Origin: Limnanthes douglasii subsp. nivea
Taxonomy: Eukaryota; Streptophyta; Magnoliopsida; Brassicales; Limnanthaceae
Assembly: GCA_036936605.1 (NCBI GenBank)
Contig: JAUPFV010000002.1
Coordinates: 317,146,893 to 317,210,892 of the forward strand
Reading direction: 5' to 3'
Length of the DNA stretch: 64,000 nucleotides
Made by a program: the position numbers and the translations under genes. The notes beneath the pieces are model-generated. The model was not told the origin of the DNA. It saw only the letters and a program-made list of their open reading frames with translations, and did no database searches. Shown here one piece after another: positions 11,851 through 23,455 of the stretch. Numbering within the stretch: position 1 is the stretch's first letter; every line of letters starts with the position of its first letter.

Positions 11851-13049
11851 TACTCCTTAATGATGCTACTCTAAAATACCCACAACAATACTCGCGTTGA
11901 GAACGTAAAACCTTTTTTGAAAACTACCTTTCATATACACCATTGAGCCCTTTGTCGCCTTGATTACATCATTGTTTGTATGATACTTTTAACACCATCG
12001 AATATTACTATCCTGACGCTACTGGTACCACCAACAACAAATAAATGGTAATTTACATTAGTTTGTAAGTATCAAACCACTTTTTAAACAGACATATGTG
12101 GATTTAGCGCCAGTATCGAGTACCTAAGATTTTTTCCCATAGTTTGAACTCACATACAACTCATCTGATGTACCAATGTTTTCATTATCATCGGAATCAT
12201 TCACAACGTTCTACAAGGTTCACAATATTTCTTTTTATTTTCTTGCATACCTTTCATATTCAGAGAATCTCTCCTGTAATACCTTGCTCACCGTATTTAT
12301 AGTAGTTTGAATTCTTGGCTCTTGACTCGGATCACCTCTGATGTTTATTCTTTGACAAACTCACCTTGTTGTTAGATTTTCTCATGGTCATAAGATTTTT
12401 CCCTTCCGCCAAATTGTTTGGCTCATTTTTTCCTGATTGGTTGGTTGTAGTTGTCTCAACTCTTTTGATTTCATCGTTATTTTAACATCTACTAGAGATA
12501 GCTTTTTTTACCATGCATGGTGGTATCAACGAAATGCTCATGGGAAGTTGGTCACAATCTCAAAAAAATAAGGCTTGATCCTCATCATCGATTATGATAT
12601 CTATATTATCCATATCCATAATAATTGACTTAAAATTATTAAGATGTTTAGTTATGGACATACCTTCTTTTAAAATGAAATCATACAAAAGTTTCTTCAA
12701 GTATAAATGGTTCACAATTGATTTCTCTGAATAAAGTTCTCTGAACTTCTTCCACGCGCAGACAATTGTCTTCTCACTACTAATATCGCGAAGAATGTTG
12801 TCATTTATACTCTTTAAAATCCAATATATAAACCTTTATTGAAGATCATATTTATCCTCTTCTTTCATCTGTGTTGGAAACTTATTCTCCACATCCTTCC
12901 ACAAACGTTTTAGTACCAAAAAAAATTTAAACTTTATCTTCCACAACACAAAGCTGGATACCCCATCAAATCTTTCAAATTTGTATTTTCTCCATGTAGA
13001 CGTCATTGTTAACCTTCAATTACAATAACATACACTATGGTACCAATTT
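11850..13049 (-). mobile_element. Ty1/copia remnant (gag to protease region)
   Basis: A minus-strand copia element. The boundary at 13049 is an LTR end: minus-strand TCTAACA, followed by AAT and a PBS-like TGGTACCATAG, a decayed version of the Met-tRNA site TGGTATCAGAG. Gag and protease-like remnants follow. Pol is missing below 11850. The LTR body extends above 13049 but its start was not found. Confidence 0.65.
12060..13006 (-). pseudogene. copia-type gag and protease-region remnant
   Basis: Reading from the ATG at 13004-13006: MTSTWRKYKFERFDGVSSFVLWKIKFK, then ERTIVCAW-KF and LYLKKLLYDFILKEG-SITKHLNNF, then DDEDQAL. These are the landmarks of the UBN2-type gag of Ty1/copia elements (established family). 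Further down, near 12120-12150, KKS-VLDTGAKSTY resembles the aspartic protease segment. Stops interrupt it near 12840 and 12530. RNA packaging function is lost. Confidence 0.75.
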
Positions 13050-13769
13050 GTTAGAAATTAAAATTCTATAATTTATCACAAATTTCTCATGCACAAAATA
13101 TTTTTAACGTAGTTTGACAATAATATATATGTCCATGGGCACCGCTAGAGAAAAATGTTTCACTATGATATAAGAAGGTTATAGATTTTAATGTTCCATT
13201 TTCTATAACCCTATGAGTCGTTTTATAAGGGAATAAATAGACAACACGTAATGAGTTTCCAGATAATGGACCTAATGGGCCTAAATATTGGTAACAGCCA
13301 TAAACATCACCAATGATACAATAAGATATACTTTGAACACAAGGTACACAAGGTACGTTATGAACATAAGAATCACAATATATATTGTACTCTTATATAA
13401 CTAATCATTGAATTTGAATTTGCAAAAATAATGTATCATTGCATAATATGGATCTCAAGCATTCATGATCTAGAGCTTTTATATTATTTGACATATTCTC
13501 AACAAATCTGTTATAAGATATCACACTGTATATATGTAATTGAAATGTTTTTTAGTATTTATTTTATAATAACTGTTGAATCTAAAATAATTGGAAATTC
13601 ATTTCTCAGTTTCTATTACATATATAAATTTGTATGTTTTTAATATATTAAGTATTGGGTTTTATTCATTAAAGAGTATCAGACTCAACATATAGTTCAG
13701 CATCAGATGAGCTTGATTATTGTATAGGAAGACAAGTATCGGTAAAAGACCAATATCGACCTAGAGGAA
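13050..13769. other. putative copia LTR body and AT-rich flank
   Basis: Sequence upstream of the copia PBS, presumably LTR on the minus strand, but no matching terminus was seen. No coding sequence recognised. It also holds the GAGAC target site of the TRIM at its right edge. Confidence 0.4.
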
Positions 13770-13774
13770 GAGAC

Positions 13775-14004
13775 TATTAGGGTGGCGACCGAAGTCCCAC
13801 ATCCCACATCAGTTAAATATGGGAAGGATCAGTGGTATATAAGTAAGAACATATCTCAACTAGTGTGAGGCCTTTTGGAAGTGGACCAAAAACAAACACG
13901 CGAGGATTTTCGGGCGCCAAAGCAGGCAATATCATACTAGTGTCGAGATCGGTTGTTCTTACGTATATACGGAGATAGAATATGCGGTACCCATATTCCC
14001 AACA
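13775..14004 (+). repeat. TRIM left LTR (230 bp)
   Basis: Begins TATTAGGG (TG mutated to TA) and ends CCCAACA. Contains AGTCCCACATCCCACATCAG and GTGGTATATAAGTAAGAACA, the latter a TATA-type promoter candidate near 13834. Confidence 0.9.
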
Positions 14005-14006
14005 AA

Positions 14007-14020
14007 TGGTATCAGAGCTC
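14007..14020 (+). promoter_or_regulatory. TRIM primer binding site
   Basis: TGGTATCAGAGCTC matches the 3' end complement of initiator-Met tRNA, two bases after the left LTR. Confidence 0.9.
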
Positions 14021-14317
14021 CAGGGACAGACCAAACGCGATGGTGGTGAAATTCTCGGAAGTCGAACATATGATGAACCAGTAGCTATGCTCAAGGTGAT
14101 CTACTCTAGAGATCCTAGTTCGGAGTGCCCATGGCTCATCAAGCACGTGGTACTTGATTGTAGTATCGCACTAAGTAACAAGATAGTGCAGTCTAATATG
14201 AGGTGAGTAGTAACATACGTAGTGCCTCTGTGGTCAGGTAGCCCCAACCTGATTTGGGTAGACGGATGTAAGTCAATTGAGAGGAGGCTAAGTGGTACTT
14301 TTTTCGAGAGAAGGATT

Positions 14318-14547
14318 TGTTAGGGTGGCGACCAAAGTCCCACATCCCATATCGGTTAAACATGGGAAGGATCAGTGGTATATAAGTAAGAATATATCTC
14401 AACTAATATGAGGCCTTTTGGAAGTGGACAAAAAACAAACACGTGAGAGCCTTCGGGCGCCAAAGCAGACAATATCATACTAGTGTCGAGATCAGTTGTT
14501 CTTACTTATATACGTAGATGGAATATGCGGTACCTATATTCCCAATA
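14318..14547 (+). repeat. TRIM right LTR (230 bp)
   Basis: Begins TGTTAGGG and ends CCCAATA (CA mutated to TA). Same length as the left LTR. Confidence 0.9.
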
Positions 14548-14552
14548 GAGAC

Positions 14553-15599
14553 TTTGGGAATTTGTTTCTGGAGAAGTTGAAAGTTTCAACTGTTAACTAG
14601 AAATAAGTATAATTTGATATAGTATATTAAAAATGTTTAAATGAAATTTTTTTATGTGTCAATGAGGTAAAAGTTTGTTATAACTAAATTGAGTGCATTT
14701 TTTTTATCAAAGTCATTGATCTGGGATATATTACAGGTTCTTATATCAACTTGATGTATGAGTTGATCAAAACCAATGATCTAATTTTGGTTATCTTTGA
14801 TTTGATATTATGAGCATGGTTTATGTTAGCCATAACTTACATTCTGTAGGATCTTATTTAGTTGATAAAGAAAATGTCCAAACTAAACTTTAATTTTAAA
14901 ATTAAAGAGAGATACAATGTTCTTTCTGAATACATAGTTTCCAAAAAGAGAAAGATTTATGGTGAGAGAAAAAGCTAAAGGAATTTATTGATTTTAGAGT
15001 TGATGGTTCTTGAAGGATCACTTGAAGTACAGTATAAAAAATACTAAAGGTTGTAATATATCACTGAATCTTAATATTTTATTTTGAAAAGCTTGAACAA
15101 TACATGTTTGCTTTCATTTTTCATTTTATGTAATTCTTTGTAATTGTTTCATCTATATAAAATCAGATTTATTTTCATGTGGATGTAGGATTGATCCATA
15201 ATATGAGCCCCATAAATCATGTATTTTTATTTTGTTGTTTAGGTTTCATCCTTGCAAGTATAAAATTTATTGTAGGAATTATATTGACGAAGCTTTAGTG
15301 TTGAATCCAAAATAAAACCAATTATGCCGAAATTTGAATTTTTAGTTCTATTAATCTTTTTTTATGTGTAAGTGAATAATGATAAACGAAGTTTCTTGTT
15401 AGGTCTCTTTCTTCCGGGGTTTTTCTTAACAAATAGTGAGGTGAGCGTAAAAAGTTAAAATTAGATTTGGAAATTCAGTTGGTTGTTGGTGATTAACAAT
15501 TAATATGATTAAAAAAGTAGATTTGTGAATATGAGTACAATGATATTTGATTTTGATAAATTCAAAAAATATAATTATTTAATATCTTGAAAATTTAAA
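14553..15599 (+). other. AT-rich DNA, probably copia LTR
   Basis: No coding sequence recognised. TATAAAAAATACTAAAGG near 15033 could be the promoter of an LTR belonging to the copia remnant that follows, but no terminus was found. Confidence 0.3.
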
Positions 15600-15619
15600 T
15601 CAAGGCTCTCATTGTACAT

Positions 15620-16730
15620 AAGCGATTGTATGTTGATATTGATGATAGTATTACAAAGAGGTTGATGTCGAAGTCATGTCAAATGTCTATAGTTCTATGA
15701 TATTGAGTTTTACGGATGAGGTATCGAGAGAGGTATTTAAAAAATATAATTCTATGGAGATTTAAAATAATCTTGAAGTTATCTAACTGAAGAAGTCCCA
15801 TATAGATTTAAATAAAGAAATTGTATATTCTGACCATGGATGGATGCATAGAGATTTAAAAACACTTTGATGATTTTGACATCATCATTCTTGACTTGAA
15901 TGCAATTGGTGTCAATATAGAAGACTGTGATCAAAACATTATCCTCTTAAACTCTTTGTCTAATATGTATAATTATTTATTTGACACCATGCTCTGTGGT
16001 AATCAATCTCTTACTATATCTCAATATAAGTATGATTTCAATTTAAAAGAAGTTTGCTTTAAAATGAGGTTTTGTTGAAGATGTACTGAGTATGTGAGTA
16101 AGATCTAGAAATATATTTTAAGAAGATAGAAAACTTAAGATCCAAATGTAAAATACCAATTATTAACTCTATAGTGAATTGTTGTACCACATGAAGGAAT
16201 GTCACATTAGAAAGAACTTTCTTGAAATGAAAAATAAAGATAATTTTACAAGTTTAGAGTTGGAGATGCCATAATAGTTTTCGATGATTATGATTACACT
16301 CATGTGTTAATGGATTTTACTTGTAGATATAATAACAAGTAGGTTCTAGACTGTAGAACTTAATTCCACATGACTTCCAAAAAATATTGGTTTAAAAGCC
16401 TAAAGTTGTTTAATGGTGGGAATTTAATACCAGAGGATGATGAATCATGTGATATAAAGAGAATGAGGGAGTATTTGACCATCTTCATCCTAAAATCCTT
16501 TGGTGTACGTCTAAACACATGCTTTAGATTTCCAATAAGATGATAAAGATAGTATGCATGGTAGAAATCAGGGAAATAGTTACTACATCATTAACTATAC
16601 TTGTGTTACGATCATATATAAAAGTGATTTTACGATCAAGTGAATGTGGCTTTAATGTCTCCAAAAATCATTTCCAATTATCACCATCTTCAATCCCAAC
16701 AATAGTAAATGCTACAGGAAAATAACCTAC
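15620..16730 (+). pseudogene. copia gag C-terminus and protease remnant
   Basis: The clearest piece is 15896-16078, where MNAIGVNIEDCDQNIILLNSLSNMYNYLFDTMLCGNQSLT, shown here only by its landmarks GVNIED, LLNSL, FDTMLCG, matches the C-terminal half of UBN2-type gag. Near 16330 a CRYNNK-VLDCRT-FHMTSKKYWFKS-K-FNGGN run matches the WVLDSGCTFHM protease region. Many stops and frame changes. Confidence 0.7.
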
Positions 16731-16738
16731 ATAAGATA

Positions 16739-18812
16739 TAAGGGTACTAAGTATCTACTAATTAAAGTAATTTAGCAACAAATTATATAATTTCTAATTA
16801 TACAACAAAAACCTAATTATGCAACCAATTTGCAAGTAATTATGCAGCATGTTAACACGTAATTCGGCAACCAAAATAGAATTCTGTATTTTCACATGGG
16901 ACTAATTGTGCGCCTAATTTTCTATGTATTTTTTAAACTGAATCACACATTTTCACAACCATAGTTTTTTAGCAACAAGTAAAACAAACAATAAATATAC
17001 ACATACTTAAAAAGAACTTACCGGTGTTACCGTCTTTAGTTATTGCAGAAAATAAAACCCTTCCATGTATCTTGGTAAAAAAATATGTTATCGATAAAGA
17101 GAAAGGGACGAGAAAAGTAAAAACCTTGAAGACAAGGTACATAAGATATAAAACATTATTTAAAAAGTGGTTATTTCCATTATACTCCGGTAGATAATGA
17201 CTTGTGATATCTACACTCTTTAATGCCTTAAAATAACTTTTTAACATGCTGAAAGAAGTATAACTATCTCCATAAATTTTCGTTCAAACTTTCTCCAAAG
17301 CAAGTCATGACAAGCGATAATAAATATTAAACCATAGTCGGATTTAACAATGGATTTAACTTTTTCTGGATAATATTATTTGTTGATCTAATACCATCCT
17401 ATCTCGTTTAATATCAAATTGGAAGTCAACTTATTTTAATTTTATTGTTGAAAAACCAAGATAACACTTATGGTCACCAACATAATTTTTAAAAACCATG
17501 TATCCATTTGAATCATCAATTGAAGCATGAGGACTTCATGGACATCCTTTTCTCCCTTTCATCTAACTATGAATAGTAAATATTTCTTTGTGATTATGAA
17601 TGAATTTATAACTAAATTGATGTTCGACAAAAGATCGAGATAAAGTATGATACAATGAAGTAACACCGTCTTCAAATACATCTCATACACGTTGAATATC
17701 GTCAAAACAACTTGTAGTAGCAAGTTGACTTTTCTTATTTTAAAAAAACAAAACCTAAACTAGTTTCTCCAATTGATATATTATCCTCAACTATTGAGTC
17801 AAGTTCTGTAATGAAACATATTCAAATCAGTACCATCTAAAACTAAAAGTCTAGTTCCAACAATCCCAATATTAATATCTCGACCTTCACTATGGTCAGC
17901 CAATGAAACCAATGATATAAAATCATTTTCACATCATAAAAAATAGTTTTTATATTCACTAAATGTATAAATAAATCTAAAATGACCCCTCACCAGCCAA
18001 TCTCATTTGCTTATTATAAAATCAACCATGCTTTCAAAATTATCAACAGTTGTAAGTAGAGGAATGAAAAGTCGATTATTTTGTTTTAAAATCTACAAAT
18101 AAACAAATAAATAAAAAAGTATAAGTTGAGACTAGTTTTACATCATACTTTGACATATTTCCGCAACTAAAACACAAAAAAGAAAAAATAGTTATTATGC
18201 AACAAAAGTGAACGCAATTACGCAGCCCAATAACAATTACTAGTTACGTAACCAAAATGAACGTAATTCTATAACCTAACAACGCTAACTAATTATGCAG
18301 CCAAAATAAACATAATTTCACAACCACACGTGCAAACTACCAAAAATCTGAAAATCTATTTTCCTAAAATCACTTGTTTCAGATAATTGTCAAAACAATT
18401 ACATGAATGTATGAAATCAAAGGATCGGTAGAACTAAACAATTATATAAATCATGAAACAACCACACAATAATTTGATACAAATAAAATAAAATATCAAA
18501 CAATCGTCAGTCATTCAAGAACAAAGGAAAAAAGAAGTGATCGTCAATTGCAGAACAAATTGATCGGAAAAAAAACCTAAAATCTAGTAAAAAAAGGAAA
18601 AAACCTAAAAATCCCGATCTGAAAACTATAACGAAACATAGAATTTATTGAAGAACATGTCATATGCATAAAACAAAGGTATGATTAGTATTTATAGGTG
18701 GTTATCTGTAAATACTAATTTAACACTAGGTGGTTGTGTGTACTTTATCAAACCTTGGGTGGTTATTGGTAAATAAATCTGATGTTGGGTGGTTATTGGT
18801 AGATTACCCTTA
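16739..18812 (-). mobile_element. Mutator-like element (MULE) inserted in the copia remnant
   Basis: A 2.07-kb insert interrupts copia between its protease and integrase parts. Ends: left TAAGGGTA, then ATCTACTAATTA after a short insertion; right (inverted) TAAGGGTAATCTACCAATAA. Subterminal blocks repeat a unit like GCAACCAAAATGAACGTAAT on both sides (16800-16960 and 18190-18330). A transposase remnant lies on the minus strand. The right terminus sequence recurs at 46668. Flanking 9-bp sequences (CATAAGATA, ATTAGAAGG) do not give a clear TSD. Confidence 0.65.
16969..17960 (-). pseudogene. MuDR-type transposase remnant
   Basis: Would cut and join DNA at element ends. From high to low coordinates: a segment with HASIDDSNGYMVFKNYVGDHKC and FDIKRDRMVLDQQI resembling the MuDR N-terminal DNA-binding domain, then KSIVKSDYG and a GDSYTSF-like string, then an open 92-codon reading at 16969-17247 with HYLPEYNGNNHF and KIHGRVLFSAITKDGNTGKF, which fits the KYRGTLL-A-G-DGNNQ block of MULE catalytic domains. 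Several stops and shifts. Assignment rests on motif order, not on alignment. Confidence 0.55.
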
Positions 18813-18829
18813 ATTAGAAGGATGAAGAG

Positions 18830-20330
18830 AGCATACTAATAATTATACAAGGCTCACTAGTTGTTATTAAATCCTATAGAGTTAATAGTGTTTTAGTTCT
18901 TGAAGGTTTATAGTGGTTGGAGGTGTGTCTAGTATAAAATGATTCTACCAAATTGTGGTATATGAGGTTAGGATATTTAACTGATAAAAGCTTAAATGAA
19001 CTTAGAAAACAAGAACTCGTGGATGTTAACAATTTTTAGAAGTTGAGCTTTCATGAAAAATGTGTGTTCATGAAGAGTAAGAGAGTTAAATTTGTGGCCA
19101 ACAACCATACAACTCGTGATGTGCTTGAATATATTTATTCTGACTTTTAAGGACTTCCAAGACATCCTACGATAGGGGTGCCAGGTGTCTTATGTCTCTG
19201 ATTGATGATTATTCTATGAATGTATGAGTTATACTTTTAAAAACCAATGATGAAGCATTTAATTCCTTTAAGGTCTTTAAGACTGAGAAAACAATATGTT
19301 GAAGTAGTTAATGGTTGCTAATATATTGAGTATGTGAATGAACCATTCACTAACAATTGTTCTAAATTTTCCATTTTAGATACAGAATACATGAAAAGAA
19401 CTCTTCAACAAGGTCCTACTAAGAGAAATAAATTGACCTTGTTGGAAAGGGTAAGGTATATGCTTCTGGCAGTTGGTATGGGCCAAACATTTTAGGGATA
19501 AGTTATCTATATAGTTGCGTACATAATAAATATAACTCCATGATTAATGTTAGAATTCAAGTTTCCTCAAGAGAAATGGATTATAAACATCTGAGAGTGT
19601 TCAGATGTGTTGTTTATGCACATATAAAGCAAGACAAGCTTCAACCAAGATCACTAAAATATTTATTTCTCACTTATAGTAAAATGGTATATATTTTGGT
19701 ATATAGAACCTATGAATGAGAAATCTTTAATCATAAGAGATGTGATGTCTAATGAAGTTGACGTGACACTTCTCAAGAAGATGATGACTGCACCCATTAC
19801 TGTCAATGATGGATATGGAGTTGAGATGAATTCTAAACAAGATACTGAGTTTGTGGTTGTTTCTGTCGAAGACGGTTTACGAGTTGGTATGGGTACACGT
19901 CATGTAAAGGAAGTTCAACAATTGCATGGGTTTGACCTTGGCCGGTAGTTTAATTATACAAACAGACTTATAGTTATCAATTAGAAATGGATAATGCATA
20001 AAGACCTCGTGAGCTTACACAAATGTGCGAGCATGTTGATATTATATGTAATTCTTTATATGTCTAAATGTAGGAAACTATTTTGGACCCCAAAAGTTAT
20101 AATGATGATTTAAAGAGCATTGATAAACCAAAAGGGATGAAGATTATAAATAAAGAAATGAATTCTCTCAAAGAGAATGACGTATAGATTCTTTTGAAGC
20201 AACCGAATGATGAGAAGATTCTAGGATGTAAATGGATATCTAAGAGGAAGCAAGTTATTACGGAGTTGAATTATCTAGGTATAAATCTAGACTAGTGGCA
20301 TTACAAGATTCGTCCCTCTCATATCATGAT
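18830..20330 (+). pseudogene. copia integrase and RT N-terminal remnant
   Basis: Landmarks in order: LSDKSLNELRKQ-like and KLSFHEKCVFMKSKRVKF (GAG-pre-integrase zinc region, 18970-19100), RGARCLMSLIDDYSMNVWV-like and LKTNDEAFNSFKVFKT (integrase core, 19180-19290), DYKHLRVFRCVVYAHIKQDKL and LKYLFL (19570-19670), and LKENDV-ILLKQPNDEKILGCKWISKRK (RT start, 20160-20250). Frameshifts and stops throughout. The open piece 19712-19948 belongs to the region between integrase and RT. RT catalytic motifs are absent. Confidence 0.8.
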
Positions 20331-22802
20331 TCTATACATATACTCTCTTAGAGGGTATAAAAGGATGTGTAAACATAAACCTTCATCCCAAACAGTTAGA
20401 GTGCATCCTCCAAAACTAATTATTCATCCCCTTACGGGAAAGGGGCCTAACAATTTAAACATGGAAAACACGTAAGTATATGCGTTCATAGAAAAAACTC
20501 TCATATGTGCCATGATTTTACAAACATTAGAAAATGCACAAGACATATTCGTACTATAACCAGGTAATCATATACTTATTATAAATATTTTTGCTAATTG
20601 TATAATATCTTTTGGTTTGTACTTAATACACTTTTGTAAGTTTTAAAGAATTTATCGGGATAATTTTCTATTTGTTAAGTTTGTATCTGTTATTTTTCCA
20701 TTGGGAATTGGACAATCCAAAATTGGTTTGAGAAGTTACAGATGGTACCACTTTTTGTTTAGTACTCGATGCATTCCTCAATTAGAACCTAAATAGTACA
20801 TTCACTGAGTCATTCGTAAAAAGATGACACTACAAAATAAATATTTTTTTAATTCTAATTTGTTAAGAAGACAACAACGTTGGATGATATGACGATCATT
20901 ATGGGTCTACTTTAACTCGTAAATATTTCCATATACAAAATATTGAAGATAGATATTTCGAAGCTCAATTTTGGTGTATAATGCTTTGAATGTATCAGTT
21001 AGCACATGTAGAGAGGATCTTAAAGCGTGTGACACTAAGTTGTTGATGATGTTTTGGCTTAACGATACTTTTTATGTTTCTTGGTACCATGACACAAATC
21101 TAGTGTTAATAATTCTTCATATACATTGTTGCTACATATATACTATATGTATGTGGTCACTTTATATTTACAGACAAAAATAGGTCGTATGTTTAACTCA
21201 ATTGTTTGATTATATTGCACGAATTATAAATATTAGAAAACTATGTATAAAGTATGCATATTTCAGAGGACATGTTCAACACTTTACGTGGAACACCGAG
21301 CATTCCCCTAAAATAGTGAACACTCTAGTTGATCTATCCGAATGTTGAATATTTTACAATTTTCAGGCCTTCATAGTCGAAAGACTTCGTTAACCATATT
21401 TTTTACATTCGTACTTGAGCTACAAAATTTATTTCAGTCATAAACAAAAACCATGATATCATTCATTAATAGTGTAGGTTGACGCTCAAACATATAATAA
21501 TATTTATGGTACATGATTATTAGATTAAATGTATATTTTTTTAAATGTATAGAAGAGAACACGTCTTAACATCATGTAATTTACAGATAATTAAAATCAT
21601 ATAAGTATTGCATTTGATAAAACTGTTGGAGATGATAACATTATTTTGACTATACTCTTATAAACGGTGATAAAGTAAAGCATGCTAGCCTAACTGTATT
21701 GTTCGATAATTCGGTCGTATTCAGTCCATGCCACGTGTATGCCAAGAAAAGTTTATAAAAAAATATGATAAGGAAAAAATATATTATAAATGGAACAATC
21801 TTGCTTGGTAAAATTGATAGGAAGTATCTTTACTCATAAGAACAAATAATAATGAAGATAATGAAATGATATGACATCAAAACAATCGAGCGATATTAAA
21901 CTTAATAGATTCATTGAACATTATGGTTCTCCATACCCAATTTCAATTGGGATAAATATTTTCCTACCAAGAAAAAATCGATACATACGACTCACCAAGA
22001 TAATACGAGTTTTGGTAATTTTGAGGATCTACAATTAATCAATCCTAGATTCCACGAGATGATGTTACATAAGAGATGTGACATGTTGTGGGATGTTCTA
22101 ATGTTATTTCAGTCGAGTTAAATGTGTTAATATTTTATTTTGTGGATTGTCCTTTTATTTGAATGTTTATGATCATTATCTTAGCTTTATATTTATATAT
22201 TTTGTACTTTTATTTTAGTTAAATGTTTTGATGTTGTCGAATATTATTTTTTGGATTCATATTCATGTTTAGGATCATTGTTTATGCTGAATATCTTGAT
22301 TTTTTGGATCGTTGTTTATGTTGAATGTTTCAAAGTTTTAGATAAGCATAAGCATATGGTTCTTTGTTTGGTCTGGGTCGGTTCTTTCGGTTTTTATAGA
22401 CAGGTAACCATTTGGAAACCAAATAAAATGTTATTCACTTCGATTTGTTTCTCTCGGTTCTCAATTCACAAATCTTTCGGTTCTTAAAATCTAGTAACCA
22501 TTTAGGAACCAAATAAGATTTGGTTCGATTCTTTTTTGTGTGGTTCAGTTTAGTATGGGTATTTTAAAATATTGTGTTTCGTCTTATTACTTTATTTTAC
22601 AAATTAATAAGAATTGTGATCCCCCATTGTAAAGAAACTTTCCATTTTTTGTATAATTTAAATCAAATATTATAAATCGACTACATGCTATTTTTTTACC
22701 AGTTGTTGTGTTTGAGAATGATAATATCATTCAATCAATAAATTTTATATAATGAAATATTAATCTTATTTAATTTTTAAAAAAATATTCAAGAGAATAT
22801 AG
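20331..22802. other. AT-rich intergenic DNA
   Basis: No gene recognised. At 22360-22560 there are reiterated GGTTC/TCGGTTC words and twice a CAGGTAACCATTTGGAA-like block; similar words reappear at 23790-23940 on the far side of the solo LTR, suggesting the solo LTR landed inside an older repeat. Confidence 0.4.
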
Positions 22803-23455
22803 TGTTAGAATTTCTCTATTGAGTTCGATTGTCTCATATTTTATCGATGTATCAGACTATCGTCAATATTAGTCAAATACAAGTAATCATAAAGAAAGGA
22901 ACGGACTTGTAGATAAAATATGTATCATGGAGGTAATTGGATAGATATCATGTTTAATTCTGAATACTGTGAAGGATTGAATTCGAAAATAAACAACTTA
23001 AGTAAAACGTAAAGTTTTGGGATTATTTTGTAAGACAAAATAATACCATGTTATAGTCCTTAAGAATGAAAAATTAATAAGACTGGTCTTTATTAAGTAA
23101 CTGTCTGAAAGTTATTGATAGTTAAATAAGAAGAACCGTTTTCTCATTATTCTATATAAGAAGTGAGTTTCTCACTTCTTCAAAAGATGGTATCAATACA
23201 TAGAGAAAATACCTTTAAGGAAAATGTATTGATTCTTCCTTCTAATTAATTTACAAAACTAGGGGTTTGGTTGTCATCTCTTAGAAGAATCACAACCATT
23301 AGCAAAGGATCACGGATCGTCTGCTTCAAGTTCGAAATCTGGAAATTCAAAGAATGTTTATATCCTGTAAGTATTTTTTCCGCATTATTACAAGATGATT
23401 TAATTTCATGGTCCTTAAGTTAGATTAAAAATCCGAAATAATGTCTAACATATAG
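22798..23455 (+). mobile_element. solo LTR (648 bp) with 5-bp TSD, probably Ty1/copia
   Basis: The LTR spans 22803-23450, starts TGTTAGA and ends TCTAACA, a perfect 7-bp inverted pair, and is flanked by TATAG at 22798-22802 and 23451-23455. A promoter-like CTATATAAGAAGTGAG occurs near 23152, directly followed by GAAGTGAGTTTCTCACTTC, a small hairpin. No internal region follows, so this is an LTR-LTR recombination product. The same TGTTAGA/TCTAACA terminus is seen at the copia LTR edge at 13049. Strand is assigned from the TATA orientation. Confidence 0.88.

Larger units (their letters stand above)
13770..14552 (+). mobile_element. complete TRIM (terminal-repeat retrotransposon in miniature) with 5-bp TSD
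   Basis: A 773-bp non-coding LTR element at 13775-14547 flanked by GAGAC on both sides (13770-13774 and 14548-14552). Two 230-bp LTRs, an internal segment of 313 bp, a Met-tRNA primer binding site directly after the first LTR and a purine-rich GAGAGGAGGCTAAG before the second. It encodes nothing and would need proteins of another element. About 20 differences between the LTRs (near 9 percent) make it older than Tat copy 2. It is not the Cassandra type, since no 5S rRNA sequence is present. Confidence 0.93.
15600..20330 (+). mobile_element. decayed Ty1/copia element, split by a MULE
   Basis: Plus-strand remnants in copia order: gag C-terminus, protease/pre-integrase, then after a 2-kb foreign insert the GAG-pre-integrase domain, integrase core and the first part of RT. 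The gag part resembles the one at 12060-13006. It ends in the RT N-terminus near 20330. Confidence 0.75.

Noticed and set aside
14007..14020. Possible tRNA gene
   Set aside because: Only the 3' complement of Met tRNA is present, as expected for a primer binding site.
13982..14206. 74-codon open frame inside the TRIM
   Set aside because: It covers the LTR end and PBS; TRIMs do not code.
13775..14547. Cassandra-type element
   Set aside because: Cassandra LTRs carry 5S rRNA sequence; none is seen.
16730..18821. 9-bp TSD of the MULE
   Set aside because: CATAAGATA and ATTAGAAGG share too few positions to be convincing.
20971..21183. Open frame of 70 codons
   Set aside because: No motif, no conserved neighbour, AT-rich composition; chance frame.
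22360..22560. hAT-like or other DNA transposon end from GGTTCGG-type words
   Set aside because: Words are simple and no terminal inverted repeat or TSD was found.
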